DNA from: Butyricimonas synergistica DSM 23225 | GTDB taxonomy: Bacteria; Bacteroidota; Bacteroidia; Bacteroidales; Marinifilaceae | Assembly: GCF_000379665.1 (NCBI RefSeq) | Contig: NZ_KB903359.1 | Location: 1,331,340 to 1,395,339 of the forward strand | DNA length: 64,000 nt | Direction of reading: 5' to 3' | Part shown: positions 1 through 8,435 of the stretch, one piece after another | Position numbering within the stretch: position 1 is the stretch's first letter | How the letters are laid out: each line of letters opens with the position of its first letter | Program-made: the position numbers and the translations under genes | Notes under the pieces: generated by a model | What the model saw: the letters and a program-made list of their open reading frames with translations, nothing else | Told to the model about the DNA's origin: nothing | Database searches by the model: none

Positions 1-141
1 ATCGACAAAAAGCTCTTTCTTTTCCTTTTTCGCTTTCTCTACCGCCTCCTCAAATGTTCCCTCGAAAAAAGTAATTTGAGCAGAAACCTTCCCAAGCAAT
101 CCCAAAAACAGGATCACCAAACTAAATTTTATATATCTCAT
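1..141 (-). CDS. Thioredoxin-fold exported protein, N-terminal part only
   Basis: Only the first 47 codons are in the window; the gene runs off the left edge. The start at 141 is followed by a clear signal peptide (Arg/Lys near the N-terminus, then a Leu/Ile-rich core ending GKVSA-Q). The mature start reads ITFFEGTFEEAVEKAKKE, the usual lead-in of periplasmic thioredoxin-like proteins, where a Phe/Val-Asp strand precedes a CxxC further on. The CxxC itself would lie outside the window, so the family call is an inference. It lies 58 bp after the lipoprotein gene on the same strand and is probably the last or next-to-last gene of the SusC/SusD operon. Confidence 0.6.
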   Translation of the reverse strand, partial: MRYIKFSLVILFLGLLGKVSAQITFFEGTFEEAVEKAKKEKKELFVD

Positions 142-199
142 TGCAATTAAATTTTTAATAGGAGAAAGAAGAACACCTTGCTTTCTCCTATTTTTTTAA

Positions 200-625
200 C
201 TATTCCAACACAAACGTAAATATATCTGTCAGAATTGCCGAATGCCCCTCATTTTCAACTTTCAAAGAAACCGTATAACATCCCTCTGGCGAATCGACCC
301 TTGCATCCACATACATCCGTCCACCACCAATAACCGTCAGGTATTTAGCAAAATCCTCCGCTGCTTCCTGCCCGTTAGGACTTTTTACGCCCACAAGTGA
401 ATAACTCAATGGTTCCGTACCTAAAAGCTGTTCAATCTGGGACGTCACCCACGGAATACTCACATCGATATCCGCTTCATCAAGATTAGAGAAACGAGTA
501 ATATACAACGTATCTTGCGCATAAGATGCATCATCCGTGAACAAAAAACCGACAGCAACATCACTACATCTAGCAAATATCAATGTCATAAACAACATGA
601 CAAAATATAATAGTCCTCTTATCAT
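200..625 (-). CDS. Small lipoprotein of unknown function in the Sus-like operon
   Basis: A 141-residue protein with a lipoprotein signal peptide: a hydrophobic stretch (LLYFVMLFMTLIFA) followed by R-C at residue 20, so it is probably lipidated and faces the periplasm or the cell surface. The rest has alternating beta-type stretches (YVDARVD, YTVSLKVEN, TDIFTFVLE) suggesting a small beta-sandwich. No enzyme motif was recognised and I cannot name a family. It follows the fasciclin-like gene by 11 bp and precedes the thioredoxin-like gene, so it is probably co-transcribed with SusC/SusD and forms an accessory surface component of that uptake system. Confidence 0.75.
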   Translation of the reverse strand: MIRGLLYFVMLFMTLIFARCSDVAVGFLFTDDASYAQDTLYITRFSNLDEADIDVSIPWVTSQIEQLLGTEPLSYSLVGVKSPNGQEAAEDFAKYLTVIGGGRMYVDARVDSPEGCYTVSLKVENEGHSAILTDIFTFVLE

Positions 626-636
626 TTCTATTCATT

Positions 637-1260
637 TTAAATGTACTTAAACTGAAAACTATACCCCAAAGCCTGAACGACGCCATTATTCGTTTGTATG
701 TCTGTCGAATAAATCCTATTAACCGCCGTTCCCCCGCGAGCGAAAAAGTGTAAAGAAATCTCACCCATATCCGGCACTCCCTCGAAAGGCTGTTGATAAG
801 TCCACATGAACAAGCGTCCTCCCAGAGTTCGATACTCCATACCACCGGTCTCTTCTCCCGTATTCTCATCCCTCTTTCCCCTGGGTACATCTGCAAGCAT
901 AACACGTTGAGGTATAATCAACTTCGAAAGTGTCTTTTGACAAAATTCCACCGGGATATCGGTCACTCTTTCGTATCCTTTTTCTATCATATACAAACGG
1001 ATACTGTGATTCGTCACCCCCAAAAAAGTAATTTGCTCGTGCTCGCCTTTTCCTTCAAACAAATCTTTCAATCCTGCATGTTCTATCATGATAATCGTGG
1101 AATCCCAATCATACGGTTGCGTGTGTAAATATTCCCACATAGAGCAATCATGAACACCATTTGCCAATTCTCCTTCATGATAATTCCACTTCGTGCATGA
1201 TCCCAATAACACGATCAATGCAACTCCTTTTAATAAATATATTATTTTTGCCATTGCCAA
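637..1260 (-). CDS. Fasciclin (FAS1)-like lipoprotein of a SusC/SusD operon
   Basis: A 207-residue lipoprotein: hydrophobic leader then LLGSC near residue 22. FAS1-like features are the opening MWEYLHTQPYDWDSTI followed by a helix (MIEHAGLKDLF), the ITFLGVTNHSIRLYM strand-helix that corresponds to the usual TFFAPTNDAF motif, and a closing NGVVQALGYSF resembling the conserved NGVVH strand. FAS1 domains mediate adhesion or ligand binding. In Bacteroidota such proteins sit beside SusC/SusD pairs as surface accessory lipoproteins. The start lies inside the end of susD (19 bp overlap; ATG at 1260 or 1254), so translation is probably coupled. The substrate is unknown. Confidence 0.75.
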   Translation of the reverse strand: MAMAKIIYLLKGVALIVLLGSCTKWNYHEGELANGVHDCSMWEYLHTQPYDWDSTIIMIEHAGLKDLFEGKGEHEQITFLGVTNHSIRLYMIEKGYERVTDIPVEFCQKTLSKLIIPQRVMLADVPRGKRDENTGEETGGMEYRTLGGRLFMWTYQQPFEGVPDMGEISLHFFARGGTAVNRIYSTDIQTNNGVVQALGYSFQFKYI

Positions 1261-2840
1261 TAAGTATTTTGAGTCATCAACGTATTTTTAGTAAACGCAC
1301 CCACGCCAACCGGCGCATACAACGCTCCATTTTTCACATCTTGATCTGTAAGAGTCTTGAAATTACCATACAACAACTCTTGCCAATAACCGTTACGAAC
1401 GATATCAAAATAATATTGTCCTTCACCGAAAAGCTCGCGTCTTCGTTCATCAAAAATTTCACGCCGCAAAGACTCTTTATCCTTCGGACCCGAGTAATCT
1501 CCCAATTCCGCACGATATCGAACCGTATTTAAATCATTTACAGCCGTTGCCATCTCCAAATTCACGCGGCACTCCGCTCTCAACAAGATCAAATCAGCCA
1601 ATCGCCAAATGACCCAATCGCCATCCGTCGCAATAACGACTTCACCAGCCCACGACGTCACCTCTTCACTCGTCTGGATTATCACGTCTCTCCACTTGGC
1701 TAAATGCGCATAAGGGGTAACCTCACGTCCCACCTCGATCATATCCCAAGTCTCCTCGTCGTACTCAAACACGGGATAAGTCAATTCACCCAACTGGTAC
1801 CAGAATTCTCTCCGACGGGCATCCTCTTCTTCCGGATAAATGCTTTTCACCGTCTCCACGGTAATCTTAACGTATTCATCCCAGCTATCATTCACGATAT
1901 TAGCAATTTCCGCTTCGTCAAGCGTCGTGTAAGGATAACTCATCAACATCTGTCCCGGCAACTCGGCTTTCAATTCGCTCCACCACTTGCGATCAACATC
2001 CAAAGGATCGTTATCAATACAAAAAATCGTCTCCACGCTATTCCGATTCATACCGAATACGTTTGAAATCAAACCATCCATGCTCTCCAACTCGTACACG
2101 CCGCATTTACCGTTGATCACTTCCGACGCGTGCCGTTCCGCTTCTTCCCAATACTCTCTTTCATGAGTCAAACCTCCTAACCAAGCATAAATATTCGCCA
2201 ATAACGTGTTTACTGTTCCAAGGCTCGCGTATTGCTTGGAAGTAATCTTACTCCCTTTAGCATTAATCAACTTATCATGAGTAGGAAGCGTTAATGCCAA
2301 TTTCGCCTCTCTCAACGCTTCGTTTAAAACCTCCAACGCCGGTTTCTTACCCTCCGGTTCAATGGATTCCGAACTTTGGGTAATAGGAACATCTCCCCAA
2401 ATTTGAGCTAACCGAAAATAAGTAAGAGCTTTGGCAAAATGAGCCTGCCCTAACCAAAACTCCTTCCGCTCTTTTGAAATATTCTCAAAACGGTACTCAT
2501 TTTCAAGCATCACGTTCGCCAGGTAGATCACGTTATAAAATCCTCCCCACTCTATATCCAACGTCATACTCTCTTCATCCAAATAAGTGAACGGATCCAA
2601 CTCGCGGTATCCCTCGTAATACCCCCCGAGATTATCCGCATCAATTGAAATATAAAAATAGGGCTGAGTCCCCATGCAAACCGACTTCATGGAAGTTAAG
2701 ACACCATTATACATCGCTTCGACTTCACTCTCGTTCTTGAAATAATTAACGAAAGTCACCGAATCCTCCGGCTCAACCGTCAACCAGTCATTACATGAAA
2801 GTAATGGAACAAACAATAATAATATTAATAATTTCTTCAT
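1242..2840 (-). CDS. SusD/RagB-family nutrient-binding lipoprotein
   Basis: A 532-residue surface lipoprotein that caps the SusC-type transporter and captures its ligand. Signal peptide with lipobox LLSC at residue 16, then NDWLTVEP, the usual start of mature SusD proteins. SusD hallmarks: YFRLAQIWGDVPI in the N-terminal TPR region, LLRAECRVNLE followed by LNTVRYRA, and the late FDERRRELFGEGQYYFDIVR motif, ending in a tryptophan-containing tail. Length is normal for the family. It follows susC by 11 bp. The neighbouring fasciclin-like protein rather than a glycoside hydrolase suggests a peptide- or protein-type ligand rather than a polysaccharide, but this is inference. Confidence 0.95.
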   Translation of the reverse strand: MKKLLILLLFVPLLSCNDWLTVEPEDSVTFVNYFKNESEVEAMYNGVLTSMKSVCMGTQPYFYISIDADNLGGYYEGYRELDPFTYLDEESMTLDIEWGGFYNVIYLANVMLENEYRFENISKERKEFWLGQAHFAKALTYFRLAQIWGDVPITQSSESIEPEGKKPALEVLNEALREAKLALTLPTHDKLINAKGSKITSKQYASLGTVNTLLANIYAWLGGLTHEREYWEEAERHASEVINGKCGVYELESMDGLISNVFGMNRNSVETIFCIDNDPLDVDRKWWSELKAELPGQMLMSYPYTTLDEAEIANIVNDSWDEYVKITVETVKSIYPEEEDARRREFWYQLGELTYPVFEYDEETWDMIEVGREVTPYAHLAKWRDVIIQTSEEVTSWAGEVVIATDGDWVIWRLADLILLRAECRVNLEMATAVNDLNTVRYRAELGDYSGPKDKESLRREIFDERRRELFGEGQYYFDIVRNGYWQELLYGNFKTLTDQDVKNGALYAPVGVGAFTKNTLMTQNTYWQWQK

Positions 2841-2851
2841 TGGGCTACATT

Positions 2852-5800
2852 TTAAAAATTAACTGTCAATCCAACCGTAAATTTCCGGGGTAACGGATAA
2901 GAATTCAAATTATCTTTCCCACTCGTGGGATCTATCAGTTCCGGATCCAGCCCCGAATAATTGGTCAACGTGAACAAATTCTCTCCCGTGACAAAAACAC
3001 GCACCCCGGATATACCGATTTTCTTCGCGATATTCTGGTGCAGATTATAACCTAATGTCAATTGCTTCAAACGTATAAAACTTATATTCTCTATATCACA
3101 ATCATACAATCCGTTATATTGATTCGGCTCGTAATAGTATTGAGCTTTAGGATAATCCGCTTTTTTAGAATCCGTCCCATTCCAAATATTCACGTCATTC
3201 ATATCAACAAACAAGGGTCTTCCCGACGAGGAAGGCGCTAACGCCACATCGTCATAAAGTTTCAACACGTGACGCCCCAAGGAATAATTGAAAAATATAT
3301 TCAAATCGAAGTTTTTCCAGCGTAACTCATTTATCCAACCGCCATGAGCCATAGGTAGAGGACTAGCTGCATAATACATATCTACATCCTGCTCGATCCT
3401 TCCGTCTCCATTCAAATCGAGAATCCCTCGGCTACCCGGCGTAAACACAGCATGCATGGCATTCCCGTATAACGGTTGAGCCTCTCTTTGCGCGTTATAA
3501 TAAACAGGCACTTCATCAAACGAATTATAAAAACCATCCGTTTTATACACTTTCAACTGGTGCAAAGGCTTACCTATCACTTGTTGTTGAAAATCAAAGC
3601 CATCCGCACTCTTTTCAAAACGATTCCAATTACGGGAAAGATTATACTTCATTCTCCATTTTACTGCCGTGTTTCTCAAAATATCCGCTTCCAATTCCAA
3701 CTCTATACCTTGATTCGAAACAGCCATCCCATTTTGCCACTGAAAACCATGGTAATAAATATTACCCGGCAACTCGATCTGGTTCAATTGACCTGTCGTA
3801 TAACGATAATAATAATCAACCACCAAACGCAAACGATAATCGAAGAAACTCAAATCCAAACCTAAATCATATTGATCTGTTTCTTCCCAGCTCAATCTCT
3901 TATTAATAACACCTCCTCTAATATCAGGAACCATACCGGCAGAACCATGGAACGTTCCATTTGCCATCAACAGACCTTGTGACAAATAACGTTGCCCGAA
4001 CTTTTGCCCGGAAGTACCCCAGCTACCCCGAATCTTTCCAAAACTCAACCAATAAAACGGTTGCATAAAAGCCTCATCCGAAAATACCCAACCGATTGCA
4101 AAAGCCGGAAAAGTCGCCCAACGTACATCTTCCCCGAACACGGAAGACCCATCCCGGCGAACAGTCGCCTCGAACATATACTTCTCTCTGAAATTATATG
4201 TCAAACGCCCGAAATAACTATTCATACGCTCCTCCGAAAAAGAAGATTCATACTCAAACGCGGACTCGTAGAAAGGATCTCCCTCTCCTGACACATTCGT
4301 GTTATTCAACCCGTAATTGCCACCCCATCCGGTTCCCACGTAATGTACTTTATCATTGGGACCGTTTTTCCCGGTTCCCTTATTACTGAAAGACTGATCT
4401 TTTTGGAATGACAACCCAAGCATAACATCAAAATTATGCTTATTCAAATAACTAAAGGAATAAGTCAATAAATTCTCGTTCAATAAAGACAAATCTCTCG
4501 AAATTGTCCCTTTTGAAGTCGAAAAGTTCGTGTATTGATCCAAAACAGATGGCTTAAAGGTATTCTGATTCTGTTGATTATAGTCGACCCCAGCAGATAC
4601 CTTCAAATGCAAATTACGAATCAATTCGTAATCAAAAACCATATTATAACGCAAAGAATAACTTTGGTTTTTCTCTGAAACCTCATTCAACTTCTCAGCC
4701 ATGCTTTCCCCGAAAGCACCGCCTCCAGGCAATAAAGTCGATGTCTTTTTCGGATCAGAACTCACTGATTCAATCTTCGTGGCTCCGCTCCCCGCATTAC
4801 TACCCCGGCTACGGTCACTGTAAGTAAGTCCCAATTGAGTATCCATACGCAAACGCTTTGTCGGAAATGCAGTCAAATTAGAAATCACGTTAAAACGCGT
4901 GAATCCAGTATTTATAACAATACCCTCCTCATCATAATAACCGGCACCCACGATATAACGTACGTTATCATTACCACCGGAAGCCTGAACATTAGCATTA
5001 ATCACGTTTGCCGTTTGATAATTCAACCGATACCAATGAGTTGAATTGTTATAAAAAGCATTCAAACTATCTTGCAAAACAATGGCATCCTGACGAGTAT
5101 ATGCAGTCCCCCAAAACCAATCGTACATCGGACCATTCGGTTTGCGAAGATTCACCACCTCTTCATAAGAAGTCGGCATCTTCCACACTCCATCGGATGC
5201 CTTATAAGCCAACACCGTATTGCGCAAAGCATTCAAATGATACATTCTCTCGTAACTTCCCCCGTACTGCACCGGTGCTTTAGGTAACCAAGATGCGGAA
5301 TACGATACATTCGCATTAAACTGGGCTCTACCGGCACGTCCCTTCTTCGTGGTAATCAAAATCACTCCGTTACCGGCACGAGAACCGTAAATCGCGGCGG
5401 AAGCCGCATCCTTCAACACTTCAATAGACTCAATCATAGAAGGGTCCAAATCAGACAAAGTATTCGCCCCCGTAACTGCCGAAGTAAAAGATTGCATCGG
5501 TATACCGTCAACCACATACAAAGGAGTACCGTATCCCCGGTCTGATCCCTCTCCATCCACGAACAACGAATTGTAACCGCGAATAGCAACGATCGAACCG
5601 CCACCACCAGGAGAACCGGAAATATTACTTACCTCGACTCCCGCCATGTGACCTTGCAACAAATTCTCCAAACTATGCGTCGGCAATTCCTTCAAATCAT
5701 CCCCCTTCACGGAAGATATAGCACTAATCACCGTACGTTTCTTTTGGGAACCGTAAGCAACCACCTGCACCTCATCCAATCCGGATATATCCTCCTGCAT

Positions 5801-6400
5801 CTTCACAACCAACAATTTATCAGCCGAATAAGCTACTTTTTGAGTCTTAAAGCCAATAAAAGAAAACACGAGATAACCTTTTTCTTTGGGTAACGGCAAT
5901 ACAAAATACCCTGCTGTATCCGTTGCCGTTCCCACCTGAGTACTATCCAGCATCACGGTAACCCCGGGCATGGGAACATTCTTCTCGTCAACAACCTGCC
6001 CCTTGATGATATACGTTTTTCTCTTCTTATCCTCCACTGCTGCCCGGATAATCACCACGTTGTCATCATAAGAAAATGTCAAACCTAACGAAGGCAACCA
6101 TTCCTTCAACACTTCATCCAAAGACTTATTTTCCACCTTCAAACTCACCTTCCCTTTTTGTTGTATCATCTGATTATTATACAGAAAATCACAACCGGAT
6201 TGTTGACCGAGTTCAGTAAAAATTGTCTTCAAAGAAACATTCTCCATCTCCAGATTAATCATCAATTGCTGCGAATAAACATTAGCCTGCACCGAGATGA
6301 AAAAGACAAATTGAAATAGACAAAACAATTTCATAAAGATTAACATTTTCCGAACAGGAATCTTGTACAAAGCCCTTATTCGAATTCGACTTTTTTGCAT
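2852..6400 (-). CDS. SusC/RagA TonB-dependent outer-membrane transporter with STN signalling domain
   Basis: About 1182 residues when started at the ATG at 6400 (MQKSRIRIRAL); an in-frame ATG 15 codons upstream is less likely. Order: long signal peptide ending VYSQ; an STN (secretin/TonB short N-terminal) domain with MENVSLKTIFTELGQQSG and a second half NKSLDEVLKEWL; a CarboxypepD_reg-like domain (IKGQVVDEKNVPMPGVTV); the plug with YGSRAGNGVILITTKKG; and a 22-strand type barrel ending LTVNF with terminal Phe. The STN domain is what passes ligand occupancy to a FecR anti-sigma factor, and exactly that pair lies directly upstream. It forms the pore under the SusD lid. Confidence 0.96.
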   Translation of the reverse strand: MQKSRIRIRALYKIPVRKMLIFMKLFCLFQFVFFISVQANVYSQQLMINLEMENVSLKTIFTELGQQSGCDFLYNNQMIQQKGKVSLKVENKSLDEVLKEWLPSLGLTFSYDDNVVIIRAAVEDKKRKTYIIKGQVVDEKNVPMPGVTVMLDSTQVGTATDTAGYFVLPLPKEKGYLVFSFIGFKTQKVAYSADKLLVVKMQEDISGLDEVQVVAYGSQKKRTVISAISSVKGDDLKELPTHSLENLLQGHMAGVEVSNISGSPGGGGSIVAIRGYNSLFVDGEGSDRGYGTPLYVVDGIPMQSFTSAVTGANTLSDLDPSMIESIEVLKDAASAAIYGSRAGNGVILITTKKGRAGRAQFNANVSYSASWLPKAPVQYGGSYERMYHLNALRNTVLAYKASDGVWKMPTSYEEVVNLRKPNGPMYDWFWGTAYTRQDAIVLQDSLNAFYNNSTHWYRLNYQTANVINANVQASGGNDNVRYIVGAGYYDEEGIVINTGFTRFNVISNLTAFPTKRLRMDTQLGLTYSDRSRGSNAGSGATKIESVSSDPKKTSTLLPGGGAFGESMAEKLNEVSEKNQSYSLRYNMVFDYELIRNLHLKVSAGVDYNQQNQNTFKPSVLDQYTNFSTSKGTISRDLSLLNENLLTYSFSYLNKHNFDVMLGLSFQKDQSFSNKGTGKNGPNDKVHYVGTGWGGNYGLNNTNVSGEGDPFYESAFEYESSFSEERMNSYFGRLTYNFREKYMFEATVRRDGSSVFGEDVRWATFPAFAIGWVFSDEAFMQPFYWLSFGKIRGSWGTSGQKFGQRYLSQGLLMANGTFHGSAGMVPDIRGGVINKRLSWEETDQYDLGLDLSFFDYRLRLVVDYYYRYTTGQLNQIELPGNIYYHGFQWQNGMAVSNQGIELELEADILRNTAVKWRMKYNLSRNWNRFEKSADGFDFQQQVIGKPLHQLKVYKTDGFYNSFDEVPVYYNAQREAQPLYGNAMHAVFTPGSRGILDLNGDGRIEQDVDMYYAASPLPMAHGGWINELRWKNFDLNIFFNYSLGRHVLKLYDDVALAPSSSGRPLFVDMNDVNIWNGTDSKKADYPKAQYYYEPNQYNGLYDCDIENISFIRLKQLTLGYNLHQNIAKKIGISGVRVFVTGENLFTLTNYSGLDPELIDPTSGKDNLNSYPLPRKFTVGLTVNF

Positions 6401-6425
6401 ACTTTTGTTTTTTAAGATTATACAT

Positions 6426-6458
6426 GTACAACAACTACTTAACACACATTTGTTGTAC
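6426..6458. repeat. 9-bp inverted repeat in the susC leader
   Basis: GTACAACAA at 6426-6434 is matched by its exact complement TTGTTGTAC at 6450-6458, with a 15-bp spacer. It sits in the short fecR-susC gap, just upstream of the susC start. It could be a leader hairpin or an operator; no promoter of the housekeeping TAnnTTTG type is visible here, which would fit recognition by the neighbouring ECF sigma factor. Confidence 0.5.
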
Positions 6459-6465
6459 TTTATCT

Positions 6466-6495
6466 AAAGTTGGGGATTGGGGAATCCCCAACTTT
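6466..6495 (-). terminator. Strong hairpin directly after fecR (attenuator or terminator)
   Basis: A perfect 13-bp stem, AAAGTTGGGGATT with AATCCCCAACTTT, and a GGGG (CCCC on the transcript) loop. It begins at the last base of the fecR stop codon and lies between fecR and susC. The run of T after it on the transcript is weak, so partial readthrough is likely; it may keep susC expression apart from the regulator genes. Confidence 0.6.
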
Positions 6496-7658
6496 CATTT
6501 TTCCTTTATAATTACATTCTTTCCATTTACTTCAAACTCCACCAGACCAGTCTGTTCAATCTTCTCGAACAAATTCTCCACCTTATCATACCGCCTCAAA
6601 CGCCCTGTAAACTCCAAGGATTTAACATGCTGGTTCTGGTAAAAAACAACCAGGTCATACCACAAGGATAACGTTTCCATAATTTCCTCCAACGACATCT
6701 GGTCAAACTTATAATATCCATCCTTCCATGCGGTATACAACTTTGTATCAACACATTTAATCTCAAACACGCCTTCATCTTTATTATAAATTGCCTGTTT
6801 TCCCGGGGTAACCTCCACCAATGCTTTTCCATTCGTCAATTGAATTTTTCCCTCTTCCAAAGTCGTTTCTATTCTTTCTCGTTCCGGATAGGCAGTCACG
6901 TTAAAAGAGGTTCCCAAAACTTGAATCCGTACATCACCGGCTTGTACAACAAAAGGACGCCGTTCATCTTTCCGAACTTCAAAATAAGCCTCTCCTTGTA
7001 GCTTGACTTCTCGCTTATCTCCAGCGAAAACCACCGGATAACTAATTTCCGAACCAGCATTCAGAAAAACCTTCGTTCCATCAGCCAATACAACATTATA
7101 TTCCGTCCCCCGGGGGATTACCAATGTATTGTACTCCATCCTCACGGGTGCAACAGAATCCATTGACTTATACATCAAAGTTGAATTCACGTTCTCTATT
7201 TGCACGCTATCCTCACGAATAAACTTTCCGTCATACTTATTAAGTTCCAGCACTTCACCCGTGCTTAATCTCAAATGAGCCCTATACCCATTCACGCCTT
7301 GTTGCAAATCCCGGGGAATAACTTGATTTTCTTGATTCGACCCCAGCCATTTGTACAACAACACACAACACAACAAAATGGCTACTGTTGCCGCAATCGA
7401 ATACTTCCATCGAATTGACAATTTCTTCCCGACACGTCTGGATTTCACATTTGCCTCTATCTTTTGCATGACTGCCTCTCCACGAATTCCGGGAGTCTGT
7501 TTCACCAACCGTGCACTTTGGAACAATCCCCGGAGTGCGTCAATCTCCTTCTCTCCCTCGTGATCTCGCAACCAAGCTTCCACCTCTTGCCGTTTACCCT
7601 CCGGCAAAATTTCACCAGATAAATAAGCTGCTATTATTTCACTGATTTTATCATTCAT
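6495..7658 (-). CDS. FecR-family anti-sigma factor
   Basis: A 387-residue single-pass inner-membrane regulator. Residues 1-80 are the cytoplasmic part that binds the sigma factor (IAAYLSGEILPEGKRQEVEAW). One membrane helix is at about 85-105 (SIAATVAILLCCVLLYKWL). The periplasmic FecR domain is at about 178-275, with VIPRGTEYNVVLADGTKVFLN, GEAYFEV and VLGTSFNV. A C-terminal DUF4974/STN-like domain is at about 316-385. The family receives a ligand signal from the STN domain of the partner SusC and releases the ECF sigma factor. It lies 55 bp after the sigma gene and is followed by a strong hairpin before susC. Confidence 0.93.
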   Translation of the reverse strand: MNDKISEIIAAYLSGEILPEGKRQEVEAWLRDHEGEKEIDALRGLFQSARLVKQTPGIRGEAVMQKIEANVKSRRVGKKLSIRWKYSIAATVAILLCCVLLYKWLGSNQENQVIPRDLQQGVNGYRAHLRLSTGEVLELNKYDGKFIREDSVQIENVNSTLMYKSMDSVAPVRMEYNTLVIPRGTEYNVVLADGTKVFLNAGSEISYPVVFAGDKREVKLQGEAYFEVRKDERRPFVVQAGDVRIQVLGTSFNVTAYPERERIETTLEEGKIQLTNGKALVEVTPGKQAIYNKDEGVFEIKCVDTKLYTAWKDGYYKFDQMSLEEIMETLSLWYDLVVFYQNQHVKSLEFTGRLRRYDKVENLFEKIEQTGLVEFEVNGKNVIIKEK

Positions 7659-7713
7659 ATTAATTCCTTTTTACAAAAGGAACCTAACTATCAATTTCGG
7701 GTGACAACCGATT

Positions 7714-8271
7714 CTATTTTTTTTCAAGAAAAAATAACAAAGTCAGATATTCATCATCTTTCAACTCTTTGCGCAGAAATTGTAAAGCCCTTCCCATTTG
7801 AGTCTTTACAGTATTAATACTAATATTCAATTGATTTGCCACATCTTGATATTTCATACCTTCCATACACACCATATGTAATATACGCCTACGCTCTTCT
7901 GGCAAAGCCTCTATCGTACGATACAACTTTTCCACTAATTCCGGATCTATCGCCTGCTCCTCATCATACAACTTCTCCCGAATCCAATCATGTTTATCTT
8001 CCCTCCGCCTCGTGTTCCGCAAATAATTCAAACATCCGTGCTTAACAGCAGAATAAAGGTAATGCTCCAAACTTCCGCGCAAACCATTAAAACGCCTATT
8101 AGCCCAAAAATCAACAAAACACTCTTGGACAATATCCGCAGCTTCCTCGGCATCTCCCAATAGTTGGGTGCCAAACAAAATTAACGGATCATAAAATGAA
8201 GCATACAACAAACGGAAACCTTGCCGTTCATTCTTCATAAATAATAATATGATCTCCTCACTATTTTTCAT
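7714..8271 (-). CDS. ECF-type RNA polymerase sigma-70 factor
   Basis: A 185-residue Bacteroidota-type ECF sigma factor that should direct transcription of the susC operon. Region 2 occupies about residues 10-80 (FRLLYASFYDPLILFGTQLLGD, then AEEAADIVQECFVDFW). Region 4 is at about 118-170 (IEALPEERRRILHMVCMEG, then the helix-turn-helix YQDVANQLNISINTVKTQMGRAL). No extra C-terminal domain. It is first in the sigma-FecR-SusC-SusD-fasciclin-lipoprotein order. Upstream lies the clpC terminator, so it has its own promoter somewhere in 8272-8375; I could not pick a convincing one. Confidence 0.95.
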   Translation of the reverse strand: MKNSEEIILLFMKNERQGFRLLYASFYDPLILFGTQLLGDAEEAADIVQECFVDFWANRRFNGLRGSLEHYLYSAVKHGCLNYLRNTRRREDKHDWIREKLYDEEQAIDPELVEKLYRTIEALPEERRRILHMVCMEGMKYQDVANQLNISINTVKTQMGRALQFLRKELKDDEYLTLLFFLEKK

Positions 8272-8375
8272 TTTATGATTAAGCTTATTTGGAGGGCTAA
8301 AATAACAAAACTCCTCATTTATTTATCCATCATATAATCTTTTTTTAGATTTAACCATCTATATTAAAATAAATC

Positions 8376-8408
8376 AAAAAAAAAGGGACTGTAAATACAA
8401 TCCCTTTT
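8376..8408 (-). terminator. Intrinsic terminator of clpC
   Basis: On the minus strand AAAAGGGA (8408-8401) pairs with TCCCTTTT (8388-8381), extended inside by TGTA/TACA after one mismatch, and the transcript ends in a run of nine T. It starts about 27 bp past the clpC stop and separates clpC from the sigma gene. Confidence 0.8.
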
Positions 8409-8435
8409 GTCTATTTTGTCATATTCCTTGCAAAT

